DNA of 64,000 bases from Cacajao melanocephalus (GCA_963573385.1 CAUYLG010039403.1:62001-126000); one strand, 5' to 3'. Shown: positions 42,558 through 56,939, counted from the stretch's first letter. The notes: a model not told the origin generated them from the sequence alone. Numbers and translations are program-made.

Positions 42558-44029
42558 GGACAGTCATGCTGTCAATATATAGGGATTTTAAGTAATGTTT
42601 CTACCTGAATATTCTGTTTGTTCTTCCTCTGATATGGTTGGAAGAGATTTAATAATTTTAGGTCTAATGATTGATTAGGGGGACTCTTTCTGCTAAAAGT
42701 GAATACTTATTAGTTTCCCAGCAGTGTTCTTTTTTGAAACATTTTATTTTCACCAAAAGAAAAAGCATAATTGAATTTTTTTTTTCTTTCTGTAGGAAAT
42801 TCTTGAAAAGCTTAATCTGATTTCTAGAGTACAGACGTGCTGCTCAGTAATATATGATTGTTTGGGATCCAGTTTTCTAATCTATTTGTGAGGAGGCAGT
42901 ATTCATTCTCTCATGTAGGTATAAAATGGATATTTAATGACAAGAGAAAAGTTGTAATTTGGGGGAGAAAGTTTGATCATAATAATTTACCTAATTGGGG
43001 TATTTTTAGTGTGATAACATAACAATAATCAAGAGTAGATAAAGAAGGAATTCATAGAAATATCCTAGCTGTATGTATTTATTGTTTTACTAATGAAAAG
43101 GGTTAAATAGGAATACCATACTGAGGGATTTAAAATATTCACTCTGTTAAAAAAAAAAAAAAGATGTTCTTAGCCTCCCACACACGATGTGTCTAAATTA
43201 CTGCTATAAAATTTATGGGGAAAACATTATGATTTGGTTAAAGAAAGATTAGCTGCTACTTTTGAAAACTTTTCATGAACAAAAGAGAAAATTAAAACTC
43301 TCATAAGATGAAACTTCCATTTGTTAGTGAGAATAGTAACAATTGTCATCTTCTAATAATGATTTCTCTCTATTAAGTAGTCAAGTTTACTGTTAGAAAC
43401 AATATTGGAGACTTATTTGTAATTTGAATTTTCAACTACCTTTTTCTTTTTTCATTCCTTTTCAATGGAGCTTATAAAGGAATTTTGAAACTAAAGGATT
43501 TAAAGTTAGCTTCTCTAAAAGAGCAGAGAATGTATGTTCTAACTCGTTTGATTTAGATGTAGTTTCCTCTCCATGGAGAATCAAACATTTATATAGCATT
43601 CAACCTTGAAACTAATTACGATGTTTCTTGAGGTCTTTGATTGTATTTCAGGGTCTATTATGTATTAAGAGTGGTAGAAAACTAGAAATTTTCTGCATGG
43701 AATCACAAGTTATCTACAAAGAACAGATTATAAACTTTTTTTAAGATACTGAGAAATAAGAATCTGAGAAATTAATTAAATATTAAGTGATGGGGCACCA
43801 TCACCATAAATCATCTAAGTATTTATTAAGACCAACTTTGTATGCCTAACTAAATACATAGTAGGTATTTAATAAATGCTTGATTTTTTTAAGAAATAAT
43901 TTTAAGATACCCAAAAGTCTTTGACTTATAGTCATTTGAAATTTTGCTGAGGCATAAGTTGAGTCCTGTGCTATGAGGTTGATTTATTTTAAAAAAAAAA
44001 AAAAGTGTATTTAATGAGTAAACCAAACA
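42558..44029. other. Unassigned intronic sequence
   Basis: AT-rich with no gene or repeat recognised. Confidence 0.5.
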
Positions 44030-44165
44030 GATGGCCCAACATCCAAATCTCAGTGCAGCTTTGTTTTCATTCAGTCCTCACAACAAATCCTATGAGGTGT
44101 GGGAAGCATTGTCATCATTTTATAGGATGAGAAAATCATGTGCTACGGAGCTGTTTTGTAAATCT
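44030..44165 (+). mobile_element. MIR-class fragment
   Basis: 'AGTCCTCACAACAAATCCTA' and 'TTTATAGGATGAGAAAATCA' resemble the MIR 3' core. Confidence 0.5.
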
Positions 44166-44924
44166 GAGAATTTATGAAGGACCCTCCTATCAAGGGCCCA
44201 AGTTCTCCGTTAGCCCTAAGTACAGTCATGGCCTAGTCCTTCATGAATATCTCTTCTACTTTAAAGAAAACACAATCATAATGAAATAATTAGTGATAAT
44301 TCAATAAAATGTATTACTTTCCAGCTTTTCAATATTTATATTTTTCTTAAAGCTTTTTAACTGAAATGTGTCAGAATTATCCAGGGCTACCTCTTGTTCT
44401 TTATTCTTCCTCTTCCCAGCCCTCATTCCTCTTCCCTTTCGTAAACTCTTAAGAGTAAGATTCATGTGAGTAGGTGGCAGAACTAAGTTCAAATACTCTT
44501 AGAGATTTTGGTGTATAATATTAACTCAGAAGTTGTAATATAATTGCATATATAAAAAGTTTTCTAATAAAACCACCAAGAGCATTCAATAGTAAAATTG
44601 CCTCTTATATGTCACAAGTGTTTTTTTATTTTTATTTTTAAGAAAACACCATGAAGTATGGTTCTGCCAGATTCTTGCCAATGTGTGGCTAGGTCACTTT
44701 GGTTAGGTATCACTCAGTGCAATGAGTGGTCACACCTGTGTAGTAACAACTGTCCCTGACAGTTTCACATAAGAGAAAGGATATGAGACCTGGCAAGCAC
44801 TATGACTTGGCAGGGCCAGTACAACATGGAAGTCTCATACCTTTAAGCTGTGAGAAGGCTGATAGGAGGCAAACTTTGAATCTTGAATTCATTTTTTTAA
44901 ATGCCTTATATTAAATATAAAGGG
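44166..44924. other. Unassigned intronic sequence
   Basis: No gene or repeat is recognised. Confidence 0.5.
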
Positions 44925-45540
44925 CTTTGTTTTCTGTATTTGTTATCTTTTTAACTTCTTATTTTGAAATAGTACTAGCCTTAAAGAAAAATTGGAAAAC
45001 TAATGCAGTAAGATCACATGCGCCCTTTACTCAGCTTCTTCTAATGTTAACAGCTTAATCAGTGTATATCAAAATCAGGAAATTAACATTGGTACAATAC
45101 TATTAACTCAACTGCAGACCATGTCTACATTTCATGAGTTTTTCCACTAATGTCCTTTTTCTGTTCCAGGATTCAATCCATGACCACCATGTCACATGTA
45201 GCTGCATCTTTATAATCTCTAATCAGTGATAGTTTCTCAGACTTTATGTTTCACGACCTTGACACTTTTAGTGAATACTCATAGTTCTTTTGTAGAATGT
45301 CTGTCAGCTTGGCTTTGTCTGGTGTTTTCTTGTGATTAGATTGAAGTTATCATTTTTTGGCAGCATACCACAGAAGTGATATGTCCTCAGTGCATAATAT
45401 CAGGGATACATGATATTAAAAATATCTTATCATAGGCAATGTTAACCTTGATCAGTTGTTCAAGATAATGTCTGCCAGATTTCTCCACTATTTACCCCTT
45501 TATAATTAATAAGTATCTGGGGGGAGATACTTAGAAACTA
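44925..45540 (-). mobile_element. Probable old L1-type fragment, antisense
   Basis: 'TTCATGAGTTTTTCCACTAA', 'GTGATTAGATTGAAGTTAT' and 'CCACAGAAGTGATATGTCCT' are recurring antisense L1M 5'/3' wording. Family assignment is uncertain. Confidence 0.55.
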
Positions 45541-46046
45541 TTTGTTGCCTTAAAAAAAATGCAGGTAACGTGGTCAGTGTTTTAATAAAAATAAGAACTA
45601 AGAGAAAACCCAGATTATTCTATTTCTGAGAGTAGCTTAACTGTCCAAAATAATCATTAAACAATATTCTTTTGGGAGGAACTCATAACCTACATAAGAT
45701 TGATTATCATTTACCCCAGGAAATAAAATGATGACCATTTTCAATTTCACAGGTCACCATTGGTTTAAAGTGATTGGGAGAAAATCCATTTTATTCATTT
45801 TTTTCCAAGTTTAAATTTTATCAAAGGGACTTTTAAACTCAGCTTTAAACAACTGATTGAGAATTACTGAGAAAATTTAAATGGTTACTCATTACAGAAG
45901 TCTGTTCTTAAAGTTTGCCCCTGTTAGGACAGTAACCTCAGTTATGTAAGCTCTTACTTTGTAATACTTTACAGTAGTGAAAGGAGTTGGGGGATTTTGT
46001 TTGTTTGATGTTTAGTTTGTGAATGTAAGCTTTTCTCATCCCAGTG
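45541..46046. other. Unassigned intronic sequence
   Basis: No gene or repeat is recognised. Confidence 0.5.
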
Positions 46047-46048
46047 TA

Positions 46049-47963
46049 CAGGCATGTCTTGGGAATATTGTGGGTTCAATTCCAGACCACTACAATAAAG
46101 CAAATCTAAGTTGTTTGGTTTGCCACTGCATATAAAAGTTATATTTAAACTGTACTGTAGTCTATTAAGCATGCACTAGCGTATTGTAAAAAAAAAAAAA
46201 TGTATGTACCTTAATTAAAAATACTTGATTGCTCTAAAAAAAAGATGCTAACAATCATCTGAGCTTTCAGCAAGTTGTAATCTTTGCTGGTGGAAAGTCT
46301 TGCCTCCATATTGATGGCTGCCAACTGATCAGGGTTGTGGTTGCCAAAGGTTGGGATGGCTGTGGCAATTTCTTAAGACAACAGTGAAGTTTGCCACATT
46401 GATTTCTTCTTTCCACAAAAAATTATCTGTAGTATGCAATGCTGTTTGATAGCATTTTACCCACAGTAGAACTTCTTTCAAAATTGGAGTCAATCCTCTC
46501 AAACCCTGCTGCTGCTTTATCAACTAAGTTTATGTAATATTCTAATCCTTTGTTCACAGCATCTTCATCAGGAGTAGATTCCATCTAAGGAAACATTAAT
46601 CTTCTTGTACATCTCCATTAGAGCTTTTGGGTGACTAGGTGCATTGTCAATGAACAGTAATATTTTAAAAGAAATATTTTCCTGAGCAATAGTTCTCAAC
46701 AGTGGGCCTAAAATATTTAGTAAGCATATTGTAAACAGATGTACTGTCATCCAGATTTTGTTGTTTCCTTTATAGAGGAGAGACAGGGTAGATTTAGCAT
46801 TATTCTTTAGGGACCTAGGATTTTCAGAATGGTAAATAAATAAGTATTGGCTTCAACTTAAAGTCACCAACTACATTAGCTCATAAGAGAGCCTGTCCTT
46901 TGAAAGTTTGAAACCAGGCATTGACTTCTCTCTAGCTATGAAATGCCATCCTAAATGACATCTTCTTCAATAGAAGGAAGGCTATTTTGTCAACATTGAA
47001 AATCTCTTATTATAGCCACTTCGATCAGTGACCTTAGCTAGTAGATCTTCTGGATAACTTGCTCAGCTTCTCTATCAAGCACTTGCTCCTTCACCTTGCA
47101 CTTTTGTGTTTTGGAGAGATTACTTCTTTGTGTAAACCTCATGAACCAACCTTTGCTAGCTTCAGTCTTTTCTGCTACAGCTTTCTCACCTCTCTCAGCC
47201 TTCATAGAATTAAAGAGTTAGGGCTTTGCTCTGGATTAAGCTTTGGCTTAAGGGAATGTTGCGGCTGGTTTGATCTTCTATCTAGACCACTAAAACTTCC
47301 CCCATATCAGTTATAAGGCTGTTTCATTTTCTTATCGTTCGTGTGTTCACTGGAGTAGCACTTTTAATTTCCTTCAAGAACTTTGGTTTGCATTCACAGC
47401 TTGGCTAACTGGCAGAAGAGGCCTAGCTTTCAGGCTGTCTCAACTTTCAATGTGCCTTCCTCAGTAAGTGTAATCATTTCTAGCTTTTGAATAAAGGGGA
47501 GAGACTTGCAATTCTTCCTTACACTTGATCAGTTAGAGACCACTGTAGGATTATGAATTGGCATAATTTCAATATTGTCTCTCAGGAAATAGGGAGACTT
47601 ATGGAGAGTGAACGAGATGAGAGAAACAGCCAGTCAGTAGAGCAGTCAGAACCCACTCAGCTTTTATCAGTTAAGTTTATCACCTCATATGGGCACAGTT
47701 TACGGCACCCCAAACAGTCACAACAGTAACATAAAAAATCACTGATCACAGACCACCATAACAGATATAATGATGAAAAAAGTTTAAAATACTGTGAGAA
47801 TTACCAGAACGTGACACAGACATGAAGTGAACATATGCTGTCAGAAAATTGGCACCAATAGACTTGCCCATGCAGGTTGCCACAAACTTTCAATTTGTAA
47901 AAAACACAGTATCTGCGAAGCACAATAAAATAAAGCAAAGTGCAATAAAACCAGATGTGCCTG
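46049..47963 (-). mobile_element. Tigger1 (pogo-like) DNA transposon, nearly complete, dead
   Basis: Both ends are intact: CAGGCATGTCTTGG at the left and complement CAGGCACATCTGG at the right, each flanked by TA (46,047-46,048 and 47,964-47,965), the target-site duplication of this superfamily. The transposase remnant is on the minus strand. Around 46,620-46,660 it reads FIDNAPSHPKALMEMY, containing the second catalytic Asp of the DDE domain (codon at 46,646-46,648), and a C-terminal piece lies at 46,329-46,523. Stops and frameshifts break the frame throughout. At about 1.9 kb it is shorter than the roughly 2.4 kb consensus, so internal deletions are present. Confidence 0.9.
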
Positions 47964-48009
47964 TACTTTCAAGCTCAATTGTTTCAGCTGTTCCAGAGTG
48001 CTAGAGTTT

Positions 48010-48165
48010 GATTTGTAACCTTAGTTTTATTATCTGTAAAATATGGGTTATAATAGTTCCTATCACTTAAGGTTGTCCCAGAGATTAAATCACTTAATAC
48101 ATGTAAAGTGCTTAGAACAGTGCTTGGCACAAAGACAGAATTCAGTATTAGCCATTATGAAAAGG
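48010..48165 (+). mobile_element. MIR 3' half, sense
   Basis: 'TTATTATCTGTAAAATATGG', 'ATACATGTAAAGTGCTTAG' and 'CAGTGCTTGGCACAAAG' match the MIR. Confidence 0.75.
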
Positions 48166-48959
48166 GACTACCAGTGCCGGATGCTGACTTTAGAAAATGA
48201 TAGGATTTCCCATTAATATCCTTTTGTCCCATGCTTTTGTTCCAAATAACTGTCAAATTCCACTGAATTTGCTGCTTTATGCAGAATTTTATTTGGGACT
48301 TTAATGGTTAAACCTAGAGGAATGTCTAGTCTTGCTTTCTAAGGAGCATTTTGTCATTTTAAGAACTTTGGTAATCTGAAATTGTTGAATAGGCCAAGAA
48401 TGGGCAGAGACAATGAAACTGTTTGGGCTCTTAGTTGTGTCTTTAAAAATATTTTTTCTAGGTGTAGGGAATTAAGTGATTATTTGTGGATAAGGTTGCA
48501 AGACTGTATATAAATAACCCTCTTTCCACAATCAGAGAGCATGTGAACCTGTCTGTTCCAAAGCTGTTTGGACTCACTTCTACTGTAATATGTTTTTCTT
48601 CCTGCTGGTACCAGGAATTTACCTTTGTGCAATACCCCGATTTTCCCCCTTGGGTTCCTTTCTGTCCTCATGTTAAAAATACGCATGCAACATCCACTTT
48701 ATTTACTGACATATTTATCATTGGTCACTACCAGGAAATGGGTTGACAAATATATTGAGCATAGAGGAAGTGACAAAGGTCAAATAATCTCAAAAAGCAC
48801 TCTTCATAGTTGAGTAGTTGTTAATCATCTATGCTGAAGTGTAACTTTTTGGGTTTATTTTACATGTGAATATTTTCTAGTCTTCTAAATGGTCCTATAA
48901 TAGAGTCTTTTAGTCTGTTTAGGAAGTAGCCCCATTCTACCTTGTCTGGGGTGTGGAGT
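48166..48959. other. Unassigned intronic sequence
   Basis: No gene or repeat is recognised. Confidence 0.5.
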
Positions 48960-49290
48960 AATGACATCAGAAAACCTGGGCCACTTTACCTCTGGTAGCT
49001 TCATTTTCTCCCTTTATAAAATGGGGACAAATTATTGTACTTTATAGTTGTAATAGAAATTAAATGGGTTAATGTATGTTGAGTTAATATTTGGATCCCA
49101 GTCCTAGCTCTGCCAGAGCTCTTTGGCCTTCAACCAGTCTGCTTTTCTAACCTACTCAGTACCCTCATCTATCTGGAAAATGGAGTTAAGACTTTCTTGC
49201 CCAATTCACAGGGCTATAATGAGGGTCAAATAAAATAATCTTATGTGAAAGCATTTTGCTAATTACCATTCTATGCAAATGCAAGATAGA
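48960..49290 (+). mobile_element. Two adjacent MIR fragments, sense
   Basis: One covers about 48,965-49,085 ('TCATTTTCTCCCTTTATAAA', 'ATGGGGACAAATTATTG') and another about 49,090-49,275 ('CAGTCCTAGCTCTGCCAGAG', 'TATCTGGAAAATGGAG'). Confidence 0.6.
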
Positions 49291-51350
49291 CCTTACCCCA
49301 AGGTTGATTCAAATTGATACCCTCTTTTGACCTAAAAGAATTCTCCCATGCTTGCCAAAACCTGCTTTTAATTTTTCTAAATATGGGTCCCTTAGTCCAG
49401 AAGATACTTATCTAGCCTCACAAAGATTTGCCTTTCTCTAAACAGCAGGCTACCCAGCACCAGCCTTATAATTACTTTTGTGGCCACTCCAGCTCTAGTT
49501 CCTTTCCTTCAACCATCTGAAAGAGATAGCCACAATATTAAAATATTTTAAATGAACAGAAACATTAATAATTAATTGCCATCAAGGCAACATTCTCATT
49601 CTCACTCTTAGCCACTCTTGTCATTCTAGTAAAATACTGAAACTACAGCTACCTTGAAAGTCATGGCCTTTACTAACACAAGTCTTAGTATAAATAACCT
49701 TTTATTATCAGTATCAGTATAATGTTAGCAAGCAAACATTAAGTACCTTACTATGTGCCAAGAAGTATGCCCAAAAAAGGGGAAATTTCCATCCTAAGAA
49801 CAAAATGTTGTCCTCAATTCAAGATTAGAGCAGTGGTTCTCACAAGATGGGGAGTGAGTAGTGGGGGGATAGGAAGTTGAGGCATTTTAAAAGTCACAAC
49901 TAGAATGTTCTACCAGCATCTAGGTAGAACAGAAAGGTCAAAGATACTGCTGAACCCCCTGCAATGCACAGGCCAGTTCCCCACAATGTCCAAATGTCAG
50001 TAATACCCAGGTTGAGAAACTCCAGTTTAAAGGAACAAGTACTGTCCCTAGGAAAGATGTTAATTGCTTTTCCATCAACATGAAAATAAGTTATCTCTGT
50101 AGGTGATAGACTATCAGCATGTTATTTGGGCTCTCTAAGGAGGAGGCTGGGAATTTGCACAGTTGTCCTGTATTTTGGGAAGAGGAACATAGACTTCACT
50201 TCGTCCACTGCTGTGTTGAGAAGCTAAAAGACACTAGCAGAAAGTAGTAACTTCCAACTACTACTGCACACCATTGTTTCTCCTTTTATGTGAAAATACT
50301 GTGTGTTACTCCTGCTGGTTGTGAAAGAAGGAAGGTGATTAAATTTTCACTCTTATCAAGAAACTGCTATGAATTAAACTCAGTCATCAGCTGAATTGGT
50401 TTTATAAAATGGTTCCACCACAAACATACTAAAGCAGTTCTTTCTGTTTGAGTCATCCTTTTGAAATCAACCGCAGGGAAACTAGTATAGATGGAAATGT
50501 GTTTTATCTGAGATAATATATGCAGTCCACATTGTTTTTCCCCATAAAGAAATGTTATAACGTTTTCATGTTTTAAAACATTTTTCTTTCTTTCTCAGCA
50601 CCCCATTATGCCTACCCACTTGTCCACCAAAATAGAAGTGCTCAGAAGATTGTGTAAACAATCTGCATAAGATTTGTTTTGTCCCTTGCTTAGTATTTGT
50701 TTTTAGAGCAGAAATTTCGTACTTGTGTTTAGTAGGTAGTAAGCAAAAGGCTGTGTGTGATGTAAGTAATGAAATAAAACATTTATTAGGTTGAGGGACA
50801 AAAATTGATTTCTCAGTTTTTCTTCTTTAGGTGAAACTGACAGATATTATAGCAAGTCTTTCCTTTGGGAAGACTTGATATGAAAATAATTGTATTTCAT
50901 TGGCCCTTAAAGAAAAAATGACTGGAATGTTTAACAGTCAAATTAATACTACTGTTCCTAATATATATTTTATGACTATTCATGTTCTCCTAGCCCACAC
51001 AGAAAATAACACTATTCCAGAATATATTTAAAAAATTTTTTTAACTCTGGAAGATTAGTTCTTGCTAATGAGAGCAACATGCTTTCAAGTATCAAGCAAA
51101 GTTTCAAAGTGATAGATAAAATAGAAGATAATTTTATTAGGAAGATTTTCTCTAGCATTTCTTCTAGTCTTGAGTAGAATTAATGGTGCTATTTCATGTT
51201 CTTGGTGCTAGATAACGTTGGGATAGGGCTGAATACATTAAGTCAAACTAACTCAATTGAAGACCAACAAATGGAGCCAGTAATTGAGATATTAAGATGT
51301 TTTTTATGTACATACTCATTTAAAGTTCTCAAGTACATGACTTCAGGAAT
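49291..51350. other. Unassigned intronic sequence
   Basis: About 2 kb of mainly unique DNA. A palindromic GGGGAAATTTCC (about 49,780-49,791) is close to an NF-kB site but off consensus. Confidence 0.45.
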
Positions 51351-51682
51351 TTTTTTTTTCTTTTTTCTTTTTTCTTTTTTTTTTTTGAGACAGAGTTTTT
51401 CTCTGTCACCCAGGCTGGAACATCATAGCTTACTGCAGCCTTGAACTCCTGGATACAAGTGGTCCTCCTGCCTCAGCTTTCTGAGTAGCTAGGGCTATAG
51501 GTGCGTGCCATGACATTTGGCTAATTTTTTCTGTTTTTACTTTTTCTTTTTTTTTTCTTTTGTAGAGATGGGAGGGTTACTGTGTTGTGCAGGTTAGTCT
51601 CAAACTCCTGGCCTGAAGTGATCCTCTCACCTTGGCCTCCCAAAGTGCTGGAATTCTAGGCATGAGCCACCATGCCCAGCCT
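51351..51682 (-). mobile_element. Alu element (old), antisense, with long T-rich head
   Basis: The T/C-rich head (51,351-51,386) precedes GAGACAGAGTTTTTCTCTG. The body has deletions and a second internal T-rich run, and ends CACCATGCCCAGCC. Confidence 0.9.
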
Positions 51683-53790
51683 AGGAATTCATTTTGAAGA
51701 ATTCTTTTACTCAGATTTTAAAATATAGAAAGAATATATAAAGACAATGAGTATGAAACCACTGTTTAGGTACTGGGCTTTGTTAAAGAGTATAAACCTT
51801 TAGGAAGATAAAGAATCTTTCTTCAGAGAATGCATAAAATTTTTTTTTTTACAACAGTCACCTTTCAATATATATTAGAATTGCAGTGAAAGGTTCCAGG
51901 AGAAATAGCTGTCATAGCACATTTTATTTGCAATTTTAATAATGCCAGTTATATATTGATTGATTACATTCCGTTTTTAAATTTTAAAAACTTCATCTTG
52001 GGTCATTTATGTATATAAATAACTGGTACTATTAAAGTACTTTATTTTAGGTTTTAGATATTAAATACAGAAATAGAAGCCAAGATTGAATGTGTTCTTG
52101 TGATTGAAACTTTGATGTCACTGATAAAATATCTCCAGATCAGGCCTTCTAAGGGACCTAAGCAGAGTAAGAATATGTCTGATTGGAAATATATATTTTT
52201 CTTGGCTAATTTGACCAAGGGCTCTAGAAAGTATATGGAGGGTATATGCCAGCCTTACTCTCGCTTTTTAGTTTCTTGTTTAAGCAAAAAATTGTTCCTT
52301 TTGCTACAGAGGCAATAGAACTAAATCTAAAGTGTTATGCACGTTACTTGTAAAGTCTTATGTCAGGACCAGATGGTGGCTTACATTTTTTCCACCTCCC
52401 AAATTCCCTTTATTCTACTTTAGTCCGTTGATTTTTAGAGATGAGGAAACAGATTGCTTTGTTCAAAGACAGCTAGAACTAGAACACAGGCTAATACTTG
52501 CTAGCCATGCGATACGCTAATGTCAGCCAAATATGGGCATTTACACTTTCAGATGTTGGCCATATCTGTGCACTTACTAATGCTATTTAATACAATTTAA
52601 ATTGGCTCCTTTAAATAAATAAGCTTACTTTTAAAGAAAATTTTTGCTACTATAAATGGAAAACCATCATATCCTTTAAATAGTAACTCTAAATAGGAAT
52701 TCAAATCAAAAACAAAGCAATGCTATTAAAACTTAATTTAATTTAAAATTAATTTACATTTAATTACTTGTTATTAAATTTTTAATTCTTGCTGTTCTTG
52801 GTCAGAAATGTGTCAAAGCATTGTTTTCATGTTTGATGGCAGTACCTTAATTGTCTAAACAGAAGAGCACAGCTAATGCCTCTAGTCAAGCTTCTGTATA
52901 ACTTTTTTAAATGAAATGCTTCTTAGAGAAGAAGTATATGTTAATATACTAAAGTATGATTTCATGTATATCAGAAGATCTTATTATATGAAACCAAAAT
53001 TATTCTTTGGTTGATTTCATTGTCCTTGAAACTTCAGTTTTTACATTGAAAGTTTTAGTTAGCATAGCATAAGTTTATTTTTCTAAATAAGGAATTTGAT
53101 TGCCTCACAACTCAAATGTATCACAATTATGGTGAAATAGGAATATATTGATCTCTGTAACCTTTTAAATACTGTAATGAATTCAAATCTCTTCAGCAAA
53201 AGCAAATATATCTAGAGAGATGAGAGGTGTTTTTACTGTATTTGAACGATGGAAATGTTTTTCTTAAAATATTTCTGAAGCATTTTTTTAAAATAATTTA
53301 ATTTTTTGAATTTACTGATGACAGAAGTTGTGTGTTAGTGTGAATGACTGTTCTAAATGTGTATGTCACTTCCAAGGGATTACCAGGGGTCAAAATGACT
53401 TGTTTTATTCATTGACTTTTCCTTTGACATGTTCTTATTCATTGGGCTACATACATTCTGTGTTGCCTTCTCACCAAAAGTGCCACTGCACAGGCTGTAT
53501 TTCACTGTACTGTAGAAAAAGACAAGTAGACATTTTTCATCATGAGATTCCTATGAAACCTGTTGGTGGAGGTATAAAACAAGGAGACTTATATGTGCTA
53601 GCTATGAAGAGTTTTGCTGTGAAACCTTTGTAACAGGTCTATCAGGAACTAGGGAGAGAAATAAGTATAGGAAATACTTGATCCAGTTAAACTACAGATG
53701 AAATAGACATGACAATATTTTGGGGATTATTTATTGTGATTTTTCTGACTTATCAGAAGTGTTAGTTTTCTGTTTGTCATACTTGTGTCA
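51683..53790. other. Unassigned intronic sequence
   Basis: AT-rich, with a particularly A/T-dense block at 52,720-52,795. No exon is supported. Confidence 0.5.
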
Positions 53791-53836
53791 AATATATATA
53801 TATATATATATACACACACATACACACACACACACA
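53791..53836. repeat. (TA)n(CA)n microsatellite abutting an antisense Alu
   Basis: About ten TA units pass into about twelve CA units and then the Alu poly-T. Confidence 0.95.
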
Positions 53837-54720
<884 letters not shown>

Positions 54721-54834
54721 GAACTATTTTATTTACATACTTTTAGAACCACATCTAACTAACTGTATTATAGTTTTCACTTTGACCATCAGATAAAATT
54801 TAGAAAATTCAAGAGAAGGAAGGTTTATTGTATT

Positions 54835-56700
54835 TATTCATATTTTTGCTACCATGTTTTTACATCTTCTCTGATATTTTAAGGTTATTTTATTTATTTT
54901 CTGTTAATTTCCTCTAGCCATTCTTTTATAGTGGGTCTGCTGGTAACAAATTCTCTTAATTTTTCCTCATCTGAGAATGTCTTGACTTCCCTTCCATTTT
55001 TGTCAGCACCTGAAAAATATTATGCCACTGTCTTCTGGGTTCTGTGGTTTCTGAAGAGAAATCCACTGTCAATCTAATTGTTTTTCTCTTATAAATACAG
55101 TCAATGTTCTTTCTTCCAGGATGGTTTTTTTTTCCCCTTGAGATGGAGTCTTACTCTGTTGCCCAGTGACATGATCTTGGCTCACTGCAACCTCCACCTC
55201 CCGGGTTCAAGCACTTACTCCCGCTTTAGCCTCCTAAGTAGCTGGGCAGGGCATACCACCACACCCAGCTAATTTTTGTATTTTTAGTAGAGACGGGATT
55301 TCACCATGCTGGCAAGGCTGGTCTTGAACTCCTAACCTCAAGTGATCCACCTGCCTCAGCCTCCCAAAGTGCTGGGATTACAGGTGTGAGCCACCACACC
55401 CAGCCTGTTTGAGGACTTTTTCAGCTTCACTCTTTCTTCTCTCTTTTTGGGTTCCAGTGACACACATGTTAGATCTTTTCCTATAGTCTCATAAGGCTCT
55501 TTTATTTGTTTCATTTTGTTTTTTGCTATTTTCTTTCTATTGTTCGGATCAAGTAATTTCCACTGTTCTGTCTTCCAGTTCAGACTCTTTACTATGTCCC
55601 CTCCATTCTGCTGTGGAGCCTCTCCAGTGAACATTTTATTTTGGTTAATGTGTTTTTGAGTTCTACAATTTCCATTTGTTTCTTCTTTATATCCTCTGTT
55701 TCTTTGCTAAGACTTTCTATTTTTTTTCATTTATCCCAAGCATATTTTATAATTGCTCATTGAAGCATTTTTATCATAGCTGCTTTTAAATCTTTGTCAG
55801 GTAATTCTGTCATCTAAGTTTTGGCATCTGTTCATTATTTTTTGCATTGTTTTAATTCTTGTTCTTGCTAGGATGAGTGATTTTCTATTAAAACTAGATA
55901 TTTTCACATTATGTTCCTAGACTCTGGGTATTATCTAAACCTTCTGTTTCCACTGGGTTTTCTTGACACCGCTTTGGCAAGGTAATAGGGGGTGCTTCCT
56001 CATTATTGCCGGGTGGACGTAGAAGTCAAGGGTCCTTACTCTGCCTCTACTGACACCTGAGGAAGAGGATCCTTCTTGTTCTTGCTGGGTGAGGGGTAGA
56101 AGTCTAGGTTCCCCACATAGTATGCACTGACACCACTGGGGCTGGTGTGGCGGCATGCCTGGCCATCAGGGCAAAAGTCTTGGCTCCCTACTTGGCCTAC
56201 TTTGACATTGCTGCAATAGGGCATTGGAGATCCTCACTATGGTTTATGATGTGGAAGTCAAGTCTCCTCACTTTGCTCTTGGTGGGGGTGGGGGTGGGGT
56301 GAAAGTGTTTTCTGGGTTTGGCTGGAGTGGAACAGTTGCTGTCAAAAGATTTCCATCTTGCTAGGTTGTCCCTTTCTTGTTTCTTTGGCTAGAGAGGGCA
56401 AGCTTTTGTTGTGGCTCTTTTTGTCTGTGCCAGTTGGCATTGCCAGTTTGCTGCCTTCTTTAGCTCCAAGTCTGGGATATATTAAGCAAAAAGAAAACCC
56501 AAAGAATTTATACCACTGTGTCATATTCCATGGGTCCTAAGGTCCCTTACTTAGTCTGCCTTCTCTACTTTTCAGTCTTCTTATGTTTTGTATATAATAT
56601 CTAGGGTTTTTAGTTATACTTAGCAGAAATAAAAGGGAAAAGTGTATCTGTTCTATCCTTCTATAAGTGGAAGTCTTCAAATTTACATCTTTGACCTATT
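54835..56700 (-). mobile_element. Old L1/HAL1-type sequence, antisense, split by an Alu
   Basis: 'GAATGTCTTGACTTCCCTTC', 'CCACTGTTCTGTCTTCCAG' and 'GCTGCTTTTAAATCTTTGTC' are antisense L1/HAL1 ORF1-region wording. The distal part (about 55,950-56,540) has imperfect repeats of 'GAAGTC(A/T)AGG' and a G-rich run at 56,282-56,300. It reaches to within 170 bases of exon 2. Confidence 0.6.
55125..55405 (-). mobile_element. Alu element, antisense
   Basis: It begins with T-rich sequence and GAGATGGAGTCTTACTCTG, has a short deletion early in the body, and ends CACCACACCCAGCC. Confidence 0.93.
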
Positions 56701-56870
56701 TAAACCGTTTTGTCAAATATATAATCATTATTGGGCAAAATGTCCATACAATGTATATACCATGTGATGCTTTGCATAATATTGTGTTCAAGAGGACTGC
56801 TAGAAAATAACATCTTTGTTTAAACTGAAATAAACTGTCCACATTATTAATGAAAACTTTTTCCCTCTAG

Positions 56871-56939
56871 GAAATAATGCAAAAGGTGTCCCAAAGCTCC
56901 TGACCAGTGAACAAAGATTTGAGAAAGACAGCCAAGCTC
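56871..56939 (+). other. PELI1 exon 2, 5' UTR part
   Basis: The exon begins after the acceptor TTTTTCCCTCTAG. This 69-base segment precedes the main start codon. It carries one upstream ATG (56,877) opening an 8-codon ORF that stops at TGA 56,901-56,903. That TGA is also in frame with the main ORF, which rules out an N-terminal extension from upstream without stop readthrough and supports 56,940 as the start. Confidence 0.88.
56877..56903 (+). CDS. Short upstream ORF (8 codons) in the PELI1 leader
   Basis: ATG at 56,877 reads eight codons (MQKVSQSS) and ends at TGA 56,901-56,903. It is in the same frame as PELI1 and ends 36 bases before the main ATG. Its start context has A at -3 and C at +4, whereas the main ATG has C at -3 and T at +4, so by Kozak rules the uORF start is at least as favourable. 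It would be the only upstream ATG in the mature leader if exon 1 is as drawn. The likely role is to reduce or condition PELI1 translation through reinitiation or leaky scanning. No function of the peptide itself is suggested. Confidence 0.6.
   Translation: MQKVSQSS

Noticed and set aside
56282..56300. G-rich run as a possible three-tetrad quadruplex
   Set aside because: Only three G-runs reach three or more bases; the fourth is GG, so only a weak two-tetrad form is likely.
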